A DNA stretch of 64,000 nucleotides from contig OW203726.1 in the NCBI GenBank assembly GCA_934045075.1, forward strand, positions 22,197,488 to 22,261,487. Direction: 5' to 3'. The notes under the pieces are model-generated. The model was not told where the DNA came from and searched no databases. It was given only the letters and a program-made list of their open reading frames with translations. Positions 1-9,559 of the stretch are shown piece after piece. A program made the position numbers and the translations under genes. The first letter of the stretch is position 1. Each line of letters begins with the position of its first letter. This DNA is from Yponomeuta sedellus (Eukaryota; Arthropoda; Insecta; Lepidoptera; Yponomeutidae).

Positions 1-27
1 TTTGCCAATATAGGCAGATGTGTGTAT

Positions 28-207
28 TCTATAATATAAAAATGAATCGCTGAATGTGTTGGTAAGCGCAAATCTCGAGAGTAGCTAAACCGATTTGTCA
101 AATTTTTTTTATTCCTTGAAGTACGAGGATGGTTCTTACGGCGAGAAAAATAAAAAAAATATCAAAGAATCGTCTGTTAGGCGGTACGAAGTTCGCTGGG
201 TCAGCTA
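28..207 (+). mobile_element. Short non-autonomous Helitron-like element
   Basis: Starts TCTATAATATAAAAATGAAT and ends GGGTCAGCTAG followed by T, with a short GC hairpin (GCTGGGTCAGC) just before the CTAG end, as in Helitrons. There is no coding capacity. Related copies occur at 42899-43084 (reverse) and as a head-to-tail pair at 60520-60871. The family assignment rests on the ends only. Confidence 0.6.
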
Positions 208-1256
208 GTTAAAATATACAAAGAAAGCCAATGTACCTTCATTTGCGCGGTGTTATGCATTAGTAAATTAAAAATCGCATGAAAGGTTTATATTTTCATA
301 TGAATAATTCATGAAAGGCAATTTAGGTTGAAGTTCCGATAAAAGCCTTTTTACTGCTTACCTATTTCTATTCAACTCAAGGTCATTGAATCACGATCCG
401 TCCGAATACGTAATCCGTCTGCGAAAATGTTTACATAACAGGGAGGGAAAATACGTTTTTCCTGTCTCAATCTTTGAAAAAAGAACACTAAATTAGTATT
501 TAGGCGCCCAAAATAGTAGTAACAATATATTTTTTTATTTATATTTTTTTAATAAATTTTAGGTAAATTAAGTTTTTTTTAAATATAAGGGTTGACAGCT
601 GTTTTACGAAACCCTTAAAAAGTTCCAAATTTATCTGCAATTTTTTTTTTCTTTCTTGGAACCAATTAGACAAGAATTTATTTTTATTTTAAACCGTTTA
701 GAAACACTAAATCCCTGCGCAAAATTCGGAAAACTCACCCCGAAACAAACTTTCAAAAAGAAACAAAAAAAGAACACAACAAAACAGAACGCACAAAAAT
801 TTCAAAATTGGAACGCATTTGGAAAATCTTCGAAAAAACAATTGACGCTCATCAATAGCTCCTTCGTCTGTCCAGCCAGTGCCACGGTCTAGATTTATGA
901 AAAACGCCACTCACCGCTGTATATTTATACGTCGAATATCTTCCAATGAACAAATCCACGGCGCACAAAACAGGATTTGACATCCGCACAGCCGGCCCGG
1001 CACTGCAGTGGTATCGACCGGGTTGCTATGTAATATAGGCTAGCACGCGAGACTCGCCGCTTAGACTGAAAACTAGGACTTTCTTCTTCTTTTCTACGTG
1101 TTTACTGTAGCGCTGTTGATGGTGCGATTAGCTGGTCGTTATCGACATTAATTACATTAGGTATTTTCATTGTTTACAATAGTCTAGGCACATTTTTCCG
1201 GGAAGGGACTTTTTGGTAAAAAAAAAAATTAAAAGTAACCGTTTCTAATTTATTTC
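208..1256. other. Non-coding, nothing recognised
   Basis: AT-rich sequence with A and T homopolymer runs (about 525-660 and 1217-1230). A short open frame at 656-892 is a composition effect (Lys/Asn/Thr-rich). I see no repeat family or gene here. Confidence 0.5.
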
Positions 1257-1386
1257 TTGTCTCCGTCTATGGTTGCCTGGAAGCAATTGCTTTTTAGTAA
1301 TAAGGCCGTCAATTTACTATATTTTTATATAATTTGTGACTGTAATTTCTGTGTATAATAAAGAATATTTTATCTATCTATCTTTT
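1257..1386 (+). repeat. LINE 3' tail with TATC microsatellite end
   Basis: Carries the motif GTTGCCTGGAAGCAATTGCT, then ATAAGGCCG, then TAATAAAGAATATT and a (TATC) run. The same string order recurs at 55420-55561 (+) and in reverse at 19690-19800 and 30637-30800. A polyadenylation-like AATAAA followed by a simple-repeat end is typical of a LINE 3' UTR; the element class was not determined. Confidence 0.6.
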
Positions 1387-1440
1387 GTTTGATGGACCAG
1401 TAATCATAAGCATTTAATATTACACACACATACATAACAT

Positions 1441-1590
1441 AACCTCACGCCTGTATCCCAGTGGGGTAGGCAGAGACCAGGGACTGCCACTTGCCACGAT
1501 CCTGACAGATGACCTTCGCTTCATCAACGTTCATAAGTCGTTGCATGCACGCTTGCCGGTTCCGGGTACTTTTTATCTTTCCCTTTGCTA
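1441..1590 (-). pseudogene. LINE ORF2 C-terminal fragment (type C)
   Basis: On the minus strand this reads, in broken frame, like the end of a LINE reverse transcriptase polyprotein (…EAKVI-QDRxKWQSL-YPSGIQA). Sister copies are at 18032-18140, 21543-21690, 24440-24840 and 56100-56375. Only the 3' end of the element is present. Confidence 0.55.
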
Positions 1591-1629
1591 ATACATTCCC
1601 TATTTGGTAGCTTAATATTACTCGTTTAA

Positions 1630-1900
1630 AGCGCCTTTACATGCCCCGCTACAGGAAACCAGCCTTCACTTAGGTTGAGGCAGAAGGAGTATGGGCTTAA
1701 TCACCGTGCGTGCCCACAGAGGATTGGCGATCGGTCCACGGTAAATAATATTATTAGGATTTTTTCGTTATGCAGCCTATAGACGTGCCACTACTGGGCA
1801 CGGGCCTTCTCTCAGAGAAAGATTGTGCCGCTGCCTGGAAAGTTCAAGAGCTGAGGTATTTGAATACCTCGGATACTTAGGTTGCCTCACGATTTATTAC
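1630..1900 (-). repeat. S3-family SINE fragment
   Basis: Contains GGGCTTAAT, the reverse of the S3 tail (CACTACTGGGCACGGGCCTTCTCTC) and GAGGTATTTGAATACCTCGG. It matches the tail of the fuller copy at 7796-8104. Diverged and without a clear head. Confidence 0.4.
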
Positions 1901-2114
1901 TACTAATTTAATAATATAGAAATATAGAATACGAAGCTAAAGAAAGACGAAAAGCTTGAAAACTATTTCTTTTTTAATTATCAAGCTACATCTAATGGAT
2001 GAAAAATCCCTCTATATGTTTTTATACTTTATTTTTATACAATCCAGAAAAAACTAAATAAAGTTAGTATTGTACACTTTTATTTATACAAAATTTAATG
2101 TCATAGGTTATGCT

Positions 2115-2510
2115 TACGCTGGGAATTGTCTACACTAGGAATCGAACCTGGATCTCTCGCTTCCTGCCGCTTGTTCTACGTAATAGGCTACCACCGCTGC
2201 GAATTTGTAGTAGCAATACCACACGCTAAGTGTGAAAGAAAACATCGTGAGAAAACCCACGGCTTGGTTGCCTTCGCACGACTGGCTTGTCTTTCCTGTG
2301 AGCTAGGCCGACTGCTGTCAGGATGCTATAAGAGCCGGCCAGGCCGGATACTCCATCTAAAAATATCACCAAGGCACTGCAGCGTCCGAGTGGTTCCTTC
2401 ACCCATCACCCCAGTGAGAGAGAAGGTGCCACTCGATGCTGAAACAAATCATCTCTTTGATGTTCACATGGTAAACGTGCTTCGCAAGGCACGTTAAGCC
2501 GTCAGGCGCC
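2115..2510. repeat. Nested SINE fragments with antisense tRNA-like head
   Basis: 2117-2200 carries an antisense B box (ATCGAACCTGG) and a head complementary to GCGGTGGTAGCCTATT. 2205-2510 is a sense tail (GTAGTAGCAATACC… CCCACGGCTTGGTTG… CACTGCAGCGTCCG) shared with 55570-55810. Head and tail point in opposite directions, so two insertions are joined. The long open frame across this stretch is not a gene. Confidence 0.5.
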
Positions 2511-2527
2511 GTATATATAAAATGAAA

Positions 2528-3200
2528 AAATTATATATATATATATATATGTGTATATATATATTTTTTTCAAAAATCAGCGCCGTTGGAGGGCGTGAAA
2601 CCCACGGCCGGCGCTGAGCACTGTGCTTTTTGCTGCCATGGGTCACTGTTTTTTATATAAATTACAAAAAGTGCCAATGACACTATAAGTTATTGTTACC
2701 TGGCTGAGATTACTTTGTAAAAATTTGTATGTTAACCCCTCCCCCAATCCGCGAAGCGTCCAGTTCAAATGTTTTTGGGCGCAAGCTCAGGGCATATTTG
2801 CTGGAGCTTCAGAGACCGCTACTCCCCTCCCTTCCAACCTCTCGCCGCAAAAACTGACACGAGTCTGCAATCGCATGGTTGGGATGTGCAACATGGTATT
2901 TGTATATATGCATATCCTATTCTTTTCGCTTCTATTCTTTTATAAATTTACTACGTATTCTATTCTATATTATTATTACTATATATTTAATATAAGTATT
3001 CTATTCAGTATGGTATTTCCCATGCTTTCACCACACCGCAGTCTGTAACGCTCGCGGAGCACCTGGCTCTGGCTGAAAATCAGCGCTGAAGGCTTGCCCA
3101 TCAGCATATGCTGAGTCAGTTGCCGTTTATAGCGGCAGTGACACGCCGTGACCTTTAGTGTTTGTGTTTTAAGTTTGTTTTGTTACTGTGGCTATAATAA
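2528..3200. repeat. AT microsatellite and hairpin-rich repeat relic
   Basis: A short (TA)n run at 2530-2560 is followed by an interspersed repeat with compact hairpins near 3075-3150 (TCAGCGCTGA, CTCAGCATATGCTGAG-like, TGCCGTTTATAGCGGCA). A similar hairpin string recurs at 48418-48545. This looks like the structured 3' end of a retroelement; no coding sequence is visible. Confidence 0.4.
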
Positions 3201-3264
3201 ATGGTTTTTCTTCTTATTCTTTCAACCAGTGTATTGTTGGTGGCAATAAACATATTTTTTACTT

Positions 3265-3731
3265 ACACTATTTTTATTTTTAATGCACTAACCCGTGCTA
3301 AGGTGTGTAAGTCAAGTGAGTCGCCCACTGGCTCAATTGGTAGAGCGCTGGTACGGATAGCCAGAGGTTGCGGGTTCGAATCCCGGCATGGGTGGAATTT
3401 TTAGCCTGTAAATAGGTTTTTAAATTTGTTCCTTAGCACGGGTTAGTGCATTAAAAATAAAAATAGTGTAATCATGTGGGTACAGTGATATCGTTCCGAT
3501 GTTAAACCTAACTGCAAAGTAGGTGGTCGGGGCTGTAAGTAATGCAATTTGCTTAAGTCAGATGTCGCAGCCTGTACGTAATACAGAGAATATTGTAAAG
3601 AGGTTCGAAATTTCACTGATGCCGTGAGTCGCCCATTGGCTCAATTGGTAGAGCGCTGGTACGGATAGCCAGAGGTTGCGGGTTCGAATCCCGGCATGGG
3701 TGAAATTTTTAGCCTCTAAATAGGTTTTTAA
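3265..3731 (+). mobile_element. S1 composite tRNA-like retroposon, order T'-H-L-T-M-H-L
   Basis: Two tRNA-like heads (about 3327-3397 and 3631-3702), each with an A box (TGGCTCAATTGGTAGAGC) and B box (GGTTCGAATCC), are joined by the L, T and M modules. The left end is T inverted and the right end is L. An 11-bp direct repeat ATTTTTTACTT lies at 3254-3264 and 3732-3742, so the whole rearranged unit appears to have inserted once. Confidence 0.8.
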
Positions 3732-3751
3732 ATTTTTTACTTTTTACTTTA

Positions 3752-3832
3752 CTTTTACTTTAGTAAGAATCGAACCCACTACCTTGAGCATTATAATCAA
3801 ACGAGCTACCGCTAGACCAACAAAGCAGTCCA
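3752..3832 (-). repeat. tRNA-like SINE head fragment
   Basis: On the minus strand it reads TTGGTCTAGCGGTAGCTCG… GTGGGTTCGATTCTTAC, with recognisable A and B boxes. It lacks a good acceptor stem and stands alone, so it is not called as a working tRNA gene. Confidence 0.45.
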
Positions 3833-4254
3833 ACGTTAATACGTATTTTTTCAAATGGTGTAAATCTTTTACTGTGTATTTTCGTTCCCATAAATGTATA
3901 TTTTTATGACATAACTCCAACTGATTTATTCGGTTCGTGAGTCCCATTTCCAAGCAAGCAAACATGATAAATAATATATTTCACGCCCCTATTTTACAAA
4001 CATTTCACCATGAAGGGTTCCGATAACGCTATACGTGTCTTGCTTTAACTTCAACTGTGTGCAAAAGACGGAGAGAACAATAAAGTCGATGTAAAGACGT
4101 ATTGAATGGAATGAGTCAAAGGTTTATTTTTACATTCAGGTTAAGGGGAGAAGCTTTTACGGTATTTGCATAAGTAGGTACTATCTGAGTACGGACTGTA
4201 ACGATACTTTTTTTATAATACCTGACCGGCGCAGCCGTCACGTCTAGTCGAATT

Positions 4255-4605
4255 CCATCATCATCAGCCCATTATGTCCCCACCGAGGGGCACGGGTCTA
4301 TTCCCTAAAGAACGTATAAGCTATACTCCACCACGGGGACCAAGTCCGGTTTGATAGAGGCTAGCAAGACTAGTGGCCGGTCTTACTGTCAGAAGTTTTC
4401 AAGCCGCTCTAAGGCCTCTGACTTGGCTTAACGACTGCCATCTATCGACGGCAGCCGGCACCAACTGCTTAACGCCTGGACAAATGCCACTAGATTCACC
4501 CATCCATACTCTGAACGCGATCTATGTTGCTTATCCTTCGTGATCGTTTAAGATCACTCAGGGAGCCGGGGCTACGAACGATTCGAATTATTTAAAGGTA
4601 ATCGT
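4255..4605 (-). repeat. S2-family repeat, diverged subtype
   Basis: Reverse-oriented S2: TATGTCCCCACCGAGGGGCA, GGGACCAAGTCCGG, CTTAACGACTGCCAT and GGCACCAACTGCTTAACG in S2 order. The far end (GATCGTTTAAGATCACTCAG) differs from the main subtype and is shared with 25279-25556 and 56385-56600. Confidence 0.6.
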
Positions 4606-5215
4606 TACGTTTTGTTTAGGTTCCCCTCTGGGATACAGGCGTGAGATCGGCGGTATAATAAATATCGTTAAATCTTTAATTATTTGATATTGTCGTCACG
4701 CCTATCCGGAATTTACTAAGTTATTTATAAAAACAATCTATCCCATTCTTTTAACTCCAGAGAATATGATATATTAAGACAAGATTGTGTTAAGCTAATT
4801 ATTCTATTTTCATTCATAAGTTGCACTTACTTATTTCTCCAGAGAGGACGATAGTACTGGGTGTCCAGCTCGGTAGCCACACTAATTTAAGATCGAGTGG
4901 TGTATTTTTAATCCCTCGCTGCGCCCAGGATTCTACTTTAGAATCCTTCGCTACGTTCGGGATTCTACCCTACAATACTTCCCTCTGCTTTGGATTCAAA
5001 GAAATAGTCTCGACTTAAAAATAGTTGTTTGCTCCCTTGGTAAGCATTCTCACTTGATGGATAAAGTTAACCTTCAAAAAACCAAGTAGTACTTCTTACT
5101 ATAATACTTGGTTATGAAAACTCGAAATTTGTTTTTCTAATACAGACTATATAATTGGTTCCACTTTTTATGGTTTGAATATTGCTTATGTTAAATTAGG
5201 CATTCAAATAGAGCA
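4606..5215. other. Non-coding sequence beyond gene A
   Basis: About 600 bp downstream of the gene A stop. I see no clear AATAAA signal on the minus strand close to the stop. A short piece near 4615-4650 (CCTCTGGGATACAGGCGTGAG) matches the type C LINE end. Nothing else is recognised. Confidence 0.4.
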
Positions 5216-5545
5216 TCACGCTTCTTTTTTTCCTTCACTAACACCATTACTGTCAATTCCGTTTCCATTCAACATAGATTTCATAGATTTAACCTTAGAA
5301 GTGCCATTTGTACAGTTTGAGCCATTCTGTTTTCCATTTTGATGTAAACCTCCATTAGTCTCTTCTTTCTTGCTTTTCAATTTGGGCACTGGTTTCTTGA
5401 CGTAGGCTTTGATGTAGAAGTCGATGAAAAGAATAAGCATAAAAAGATTTTGGGGAAGAAACACTGCCGACGTCCATCTTGGGTATTCGCAGTCGGGCTT
5501 GAATACTATGATGCCCATGTGGACCACGCACCAGAAGAATTGCAA
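5216..5545 (-). CDS. Elongase A, coding exon 6 (C-terminus, residues 212-320)
   Basis: Begins after a TACAG acceptor with Leu-Gln-Phe-Phe-Trp, continuing the LQ run of the preceding exon in phase 0, and ends in TGA at 5216-5218. It encodes the last two hydrophobic spans (MGIIVF…; LFMLILFIDFYI), then a hydrophilic tail of about 55 residues rich in Lys, Asn, Gly and Ser, ending GKKEA. The KKEA end fits the KKxx retrieval signal of ER membrane proteins. The tail is longer and more Asn/Gly-rich than in gene B, and such tails vary widely in the family. Confidence 0.9.
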   Translation of the reverse strand: MQFFWCVVHMGIIVFKPDCEYPRWTSAVFLPQNLFMLILFIDFYIKAYVKKPVPKLKSKKEETNGGLHQNGKQNGSNCTNGTSKVKSMKSMLNGNGIDSNGVSEGKKEA

Positions 5546-5596
5546 CTGTAAATAAACAAATATTAGTTAAAAATAAACTAGGTATTAGGATTAAGA

Positions 5597-5722
5597 AGCG
5601 CTCGTGGCCTAGTCGAACCGACTGATTGGAATCAATCACTTTATATTGTATGGAAACAGGCGTTACTTTCCCGTGAGAGACCCTTGCCCCAGCAGTGGGG
5701 ACAACAAGGGTTGATAACTAGG
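5597..5722 (+). repeat. S2-family fragment
   Basis: Only the two ends of S2 are present: AGCGCTCGTGGCCTAGTCGAA with ATTGGAATCAATCACTT, and then CCAGCAGTGGGGACAACAAGG. The middle is deleted. Confidence 0.6.
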
Positions 5723-5747
5723 CGTTACTTTGCGGAAATCCATAATA

Positions 5748-6023
5748 GCATTAAAAAGTGAAAATTAATACTAATAAGTGCAAGTCACTTGCACTTGTGA
5801 GCCTGAGGATGAAGTCACTTGCACTTGTGAGCCTGAGGATGCCTCGTGTTAGAGGCGAAATGCGTCGCGTATTTTCTCACACAAGTATTGGTGTCGGTGG
5901 TAATGTGTTTGTGACTTGCTTCTGCTTGAAAAGTGGGAGGGAGGGGGCGGTGCATTAACTAACCGCATGGTGCTTGTGGGATTTTTGGCGAAATTTAGCA
6001 AAGTAATTTTCACTTTTTAATGC
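5748..6023. mobile_element. MITE with 20-bp terminal inverted repeats
   Basis: Ends are GCATTAAAAAGTGAAAATTA at 5748-5767 and its reverse complement at 6004-6023. The 276-bp interior has a direct duplication of about 30 bp (GTCACTTGCACTTGTGAGCC at about 5784 and 5814) and a G-rich patch near 5930. The open frame across it is not a gene. The superfamily is unknown. Confidence 0.65.
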
Positions 6024-6316
6024 CATCAATCACTTGAGTTAAGGAACACGAGGCGCGGTCAGGTGCTGGATGAATAACCATCCCGTGACAACCGCTATGG
6101 CATTTTTACGAGCGCTTTCGCTCTTCACAAGGCATAACAAGCAGTTGGTGCCAGTTTTCATGTAAGCCGTGTCAGAGGCCTTATGGTCGGCTTGATAACT
6201 TTGACCGTAAGGCCCGCTACTGGCATTCAATCCTCCACCAATCTGGATTTGGGCGAGGTGGTGGAGTTTGGCCTAACCTTTCTGCGATGCAGAAAGAGAG
6301 ACGTTCCCCAATAGTA
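6024..6316 (+). repeat. S2-family repeat
   Basis: S2 order: ATCAATCACTTGAGTTAAGG, GCGCGGTCAGG, CCCGTGACAACCGCTATGGC, TTATGGTCGGCTTGATAACT, GGTGGTGGAGTTTGGCCTAA, ending near GATGCAGAAAGAGAG. The S2 5' end was lost at the MITE junction. Confidence 0.65.
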
Positions 6317-6756
6317 CGGAAATTGAAAGGGTTAAAATCATATCATTGTGTCAAGTATTAGGATGTGAAGAAATTCGTTTGTGTTAGAGTATGTAGAAAA
6401 TACTGCATCGGCAACATTTTCAGTTTTTTCATTATTAGCTCAGTGAAGTATACACGACATACCTTTTTATAATAATTGTGTTACTTTAAACGATTTCTGA
6501 CGGTAAAAAAGTAGTTTTTTATTTTTTCCTCCCAAACGAATAATTCAGCCAATTTGGTGTTATTGCCCAAAAAGTTGTGGTATGCGTCAGTACCTATTTT
6601 TTTTCCTATGAGCCTCCTACTCCTCTCTGTTCAGTAGAGATTTATCGATTTTTATCCAGCACAACTGGCGTGACGTTCCATGCTTTACAATATCTGCGCT
6701 GCGCTGTGCTGCGTCGCCTGCGTCTCAGCATGCGTTCAGCCTTAGCCATACATCAT
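6317..6756. other. Intronic sequence, nothing recognised
   Basis: Part of the last intron of elongase A. AT-rich, with a short GC-richer stretch near 6690-6740 (repeated CTGCGCTG-like words). No gene or repeat family identified. Confidence 0.4.
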
Positions 6757-7065
6757 AACGGGGGCCAAATCCGGGTTGGTGGAGATTGTAAGACAGTGGC
6801 GGGCCTTACCGTCAGAATTTTCAAGCCGCCCATGAGGCCTCTGACATGGCTTAACGACTGCCATTACATGACAGCCGGCACCTACGGCTTAACGTGCCTT
6901 GTGAAGCACTGAAACGCTGACAGGACGGTCATCCATCCTGCGTCTGACAGCGCCTTTTGTTTTTAACACAAGTAATTGATTTCAATCACTCGGTCACTAG
7001 GCCGAGTTGGCTTTTCTAGGCCACGGGCGCTTCGAGTGGGGATATACAAGGGTTGAAATCGAAGG
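6757..7065 (-). repeat. S2-family repeat
   Basis: Reverse-oriented S2: GGGGGCCAAATCCGGGTTGG, GACAGTGGCGGGCCTTACCG, CATGGCTTAACGACTGCCAT, GGCACCTACGGCTTAACG and the 5' end GATTTCAATCACTCGGTC… GGCCACGGGCGCTTCGAGTG. It ends about 15 bp from the donor of elongase A exon 5. Confidence 0.65.
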
Positions 7066-7079
7066 ACAAAGAAACTTAC

Positions 7080-7216
7080 GATTTGCAATTGAGTGATGTA
7101 CTTTTTCCACCACAAGGATTGTTTATAGATGGGGTAGGCGACTGTCAAGAGATAGTAGCTGTACATCACGATGTGCACGAAGGAGTTGATCACTCCGATC
7201 AGTGTCCCGTGACCTC
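7080..7216 (-). CDS. Elongase A, coding exon 5 (GGHG exon, residues 166-211)
   Basis: TCAG acceptor at 7217-7220, GTAAGT donor at 7074-7079, 137 bp, entering in phase 1 and leaving in phase 0. It encodes [15 protein letters not shown], then MYSYYLLT and [10 protein letters not shown], all conserved features of the ELO core (the NSxxHxxMYxYY block). The matching gene B exon (46231-46367) has the same length and phases. Confidence 0.93.
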
Positions 7217-7332
7217 CTGAAAGAAGGAAATTTGCTTCTTGAGAAAAAGAGAGGAAAATATAGAAAATGAGAGAGAGAAAAAGGAAAAAGAAAGGAAGGA
7301 CTGAAAGAAAAAAGGGAGGAAGCTGGAGGGTA
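7217..7332 (-). promoter_or_regulatory. Extended polypyrimidine tract before exon 5 acceptor
   Basis: On the minus strand about 115 nt directly upstream of the exon 5 acceptor are nearly all C/T. This is far longer than a usual polypyrimidine tract and may simply be a degenerate simple repeat. A role in acceptor recognition is inferred from position only. Confidence 0.5.
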
Positions 7333-7676
7333 ACAATACTGCTATCGTTTGTATTTGCATTTTGTTCTAGTGCTAGATATTCTTGTGTATTACAAAATAA
7401 CTCTTATTACTATACAGGGTAGCTCATTTAGATAGGTCTAATGGAAATGTTTTAAACTATAGCGAAGACGTACAAAGATCTGATTTTAGGTACCATGTCA
7501 TCGATTTTTAGAACAAAATAAACTGCGTTCATACATTTAAAAAAAACTGTAGGTACTCAGCTCGCGTATCGAAGCAAATTTTTATGTATGCAATAAAGAT
7601 TTAATAATAGTAACTTGGATATTAATAACCTCGGTAATAACAATAGAAATGAAATGAAAAGGTTGTATTCAAAGTA

Positions 7677-7733
7677 GCGCAGATACTGCGGCTTAATGAA
7701 CTTTACAAGTCCATTAAGCCGCAGTATCTGCGC
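7677..7733. repeat. 22-bp perfect inverted repeat (hairpin)
   Basis: Arms begin GCGCAGATACTGCGGCTTAA and pair perfectly across a 13-nt loop. The arm core ACTGCGnCTTAATGAACnTTAC recurs at about 40220 and 50216. Confidence 0.7.
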
Positions 7734-7795
7734 AAAATCTAGAGTATTTTGGATGGACAAAAAAACTCCAAACTTTGTCTTTTCAAATTACTTAG

Positions 7796-8104
7796 AGCGG
7801 TGGTAGTCCAGTGGGTAGAATGATGCACTCGGAAACGAGAAACCCAGGTTCGATTTCCTGTACGGGCGTGGACCAATTTATGATTTTATTTTCTAAGTAA
7901 GGAAAGTTTGGAAAGTTATAGTAGCCATACCGTTCGCTAACCGTGAAGGAAAACATCGTGAGGAAACCTGAGTGTGTGGGGTGCTCATGTTCAAATACCT
8001 CAGCGCTTGAAATTTTCAATCCGCGGTGGGCACGCGTGGCAATTAAGCCCATACTCTCTCTCTGAGATAAGGCCTGTGCCCAGTAGTGGGACGTTTATAG
8101 GCTA
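7796..8104 (+). mobile_element. S3-family tRNA-headed SINE
   Basis: Head AGCGGTGGTAGTCCAGTGGG with B box GGTTCGATTTCC, then the S3 body (GTAGCCATACCGTTCGCTAACCG, GAAAACATCGTGAGGAAACC, TCCGCGGTGGGCACGCGTGG) and tail AGTAGTGGGACGTTTATAGG. An S1 copy inserted near its 3' end duplicated 14 bp. It is the most complete S3 copy in the window. Confidence 0.75.
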
Positions 8105-8361
8105 TACTATTTTTATTTTTAATGCACTAACCCGTTTTAAGGACAATTTTAAAAACCTATTTAGAGGCTAAAAATTCCACCCATGCCGGGATTCGAACCC
8201 GCGACCTCTGGCTATCTGTGCCAGCGCTCTTCCAATTGAGCTAATGGGCGACTCACCGGCGTCAGTGAAATTTCGAACCTCTTTACACTATTCTCTGTAT
8301 TAGGCACAGGCAGCGACATCTGGCTTAAGTAAATTGCATCACTTACAGCCTCGACCAACCC
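8105..8361 (-). mobile_element. S1 retroposon, order M-H-L-T on the minus strand
   Basis: Flanked by an exact 14-bp repeat ACGTTTATAGGCTA (8091-8104 and 8362-8375), which fixes the insertion at 257 bp. On the minus strand it reads: 5'-truncated M, tRNA-like H, L, then T with an A-rich end. The tRNA-like head therefore lies internally, downstream of a body module, which is unusual for a tRNA-derived SINE. Confidence 0.85.
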
Positions 8362-8375
8362 ACGTTTATAGGCTA

Positions 8376-8780
8376 CAGTTGTTTATTTTAATTTTAAGAA
8401 ATTTGTAAGTCATACTTTGCTGTGTAATTGTTTGCTCATAATTACCTACTTAGCCACATTTTGATATAAGAGCCTCTATTATTTATATTATTTAATTTTT
8501 AACTCATTGAGTTTAATAGTTAAACTATCAGCAGTTTTCTCGTAATTTTTTTTTTTGTAGACTACTAAGTATACATAGATACTTTGTATTGTTTTGTATC
8601 TTTTTAAGTAACAAGAGATTGTCTTCATGAATTTTATATACCTATCCTATCGCATACTAAGCTCTTATCTAACGGTGAGGAGTGGTTAGGAATTAACAAA
8701 ATTTAATAAGCTAAGTAGTTTACTGTATTTAAGTGCTTGTTGTTTATTCTGTTTTTCCTCCTGTATAAAATAAAATAAAG
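8376..8780. other. Intronic AT-rich sequence
   Basis: Low-GC intron of elongase A with T and A runs. No gene or repeat family is seen before the pentanucleotide array. Confidence 0.4.
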
Positions 8781-9290
8781 TGAAGTGAAGTGAAGTGAAG
8801 TGAAGTGAAGTGAAGTGAAGTGAAGTGAAGTGAAGTGAAGTGAAGTGAAGTGAAGTGAAGTGAAGTGAAGTGAAGTGAAGTGAAGTGAAGTGAAGTGAAG
8901 TGAAGTGAAGTGAAGTGAAGTGAAGTGAAGTGAAGTGAAGTGAAGTGAAGTGAAGTGAAGTGAAGTGAAGTGAAGTGAAGTGAAGTGAAGTGAAGTGAAG
9001 TGAAGTGAAGTGAAGTGAAGTGAAGTGAAGTGAAGTGAAGTGAAGTGAAGTGAAGTGAAGTGAAGTGAAGTGAAGTGAAGTGAAGTGAAGTGAAGTGAAG
9101 TGAAGTGAAGTGAAGTGAAGTGAAGTGAAGTGAAGTGAAGTGAAGTGAAGTGAAGTGAAGTGAAGTGAAGTGAAGTGAAGTGAAGTGAAGTGAAGTGAAG
9201 TGAAGTGAAGTGAAGTGAAGTGAAGTGAAGTGAAGTGAAGTGAAGTGAAGTGAAGTGAAGTGAAGTGAAGTGAAGTGAAGTGAAGTGAAG
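8781..9290. repeat. Pure pentanucleotide array (TGAAG)102
   Basis: 510 bp of uninterrupted TGAAG units, ending in TAAAATAAAATAAATAAATA. It lies in the intron between elongase A exons 4 and 5, 78 bp from the exon 4 donor side. The open frames through it (HFTSL repeats) are artefacts of periodicity. Confidence 0.97.
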
Positions 9291-9368
9291 TAAAATAAAA
9301 TAAATAAATAAATACAGAAATAAAATGCTCATTAAGGGTTAATTGAATCTTTTTGATCATTTCATTAC

Positions 9369-9474
9369 CTGGATGGTACGTGGTGGCTCCCCAAGTCAGC
9401 ATTATCATTCCTGTGTGGTGGTATACGTGGAGGAATGACACTTGGTTAAACTTCTTGCGCAGGATGAAGAATAC
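9369..9474 (-). CDS. Elongase A, coding exon 4 (histidine-box exon, residues 131-166)
   Basis: CAG acceptor at 9475-9477 and GTAATG donor at 9363-9368. 106 bp, phase 0 in and phase 1 out. It encodes VFFILRKK, then LHVYHH (the HxxHH box, the metal-binding active-site motif of ELO elongases) and GMIMLTWGATTYHPG. In gene B the equivalent codons are not a separate exon but part of the 163-bp exon at 50006-50168. Confidence 0.93.
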
Positions 9475-9559
9475 CTGAAATAGTGGAGCAGAAATAGAAT
9501 TAAGGTATAATTCTGGAGTAAAAAAATAAATCTGGAGAGTGCTGCGGTAATAAGTATGA

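Noticed and set aside
656..910. Overlapping short frames on both strands
   Set aside because: Low-complexity AT-rich composition, no domain, no splice context.
5758..5958. 66-codon frame with a duplicated KSLALVSLRM segment
   Set aside because: Lies entirely within the MITE at 5748-6023; the duplication is of the DNA repeat.
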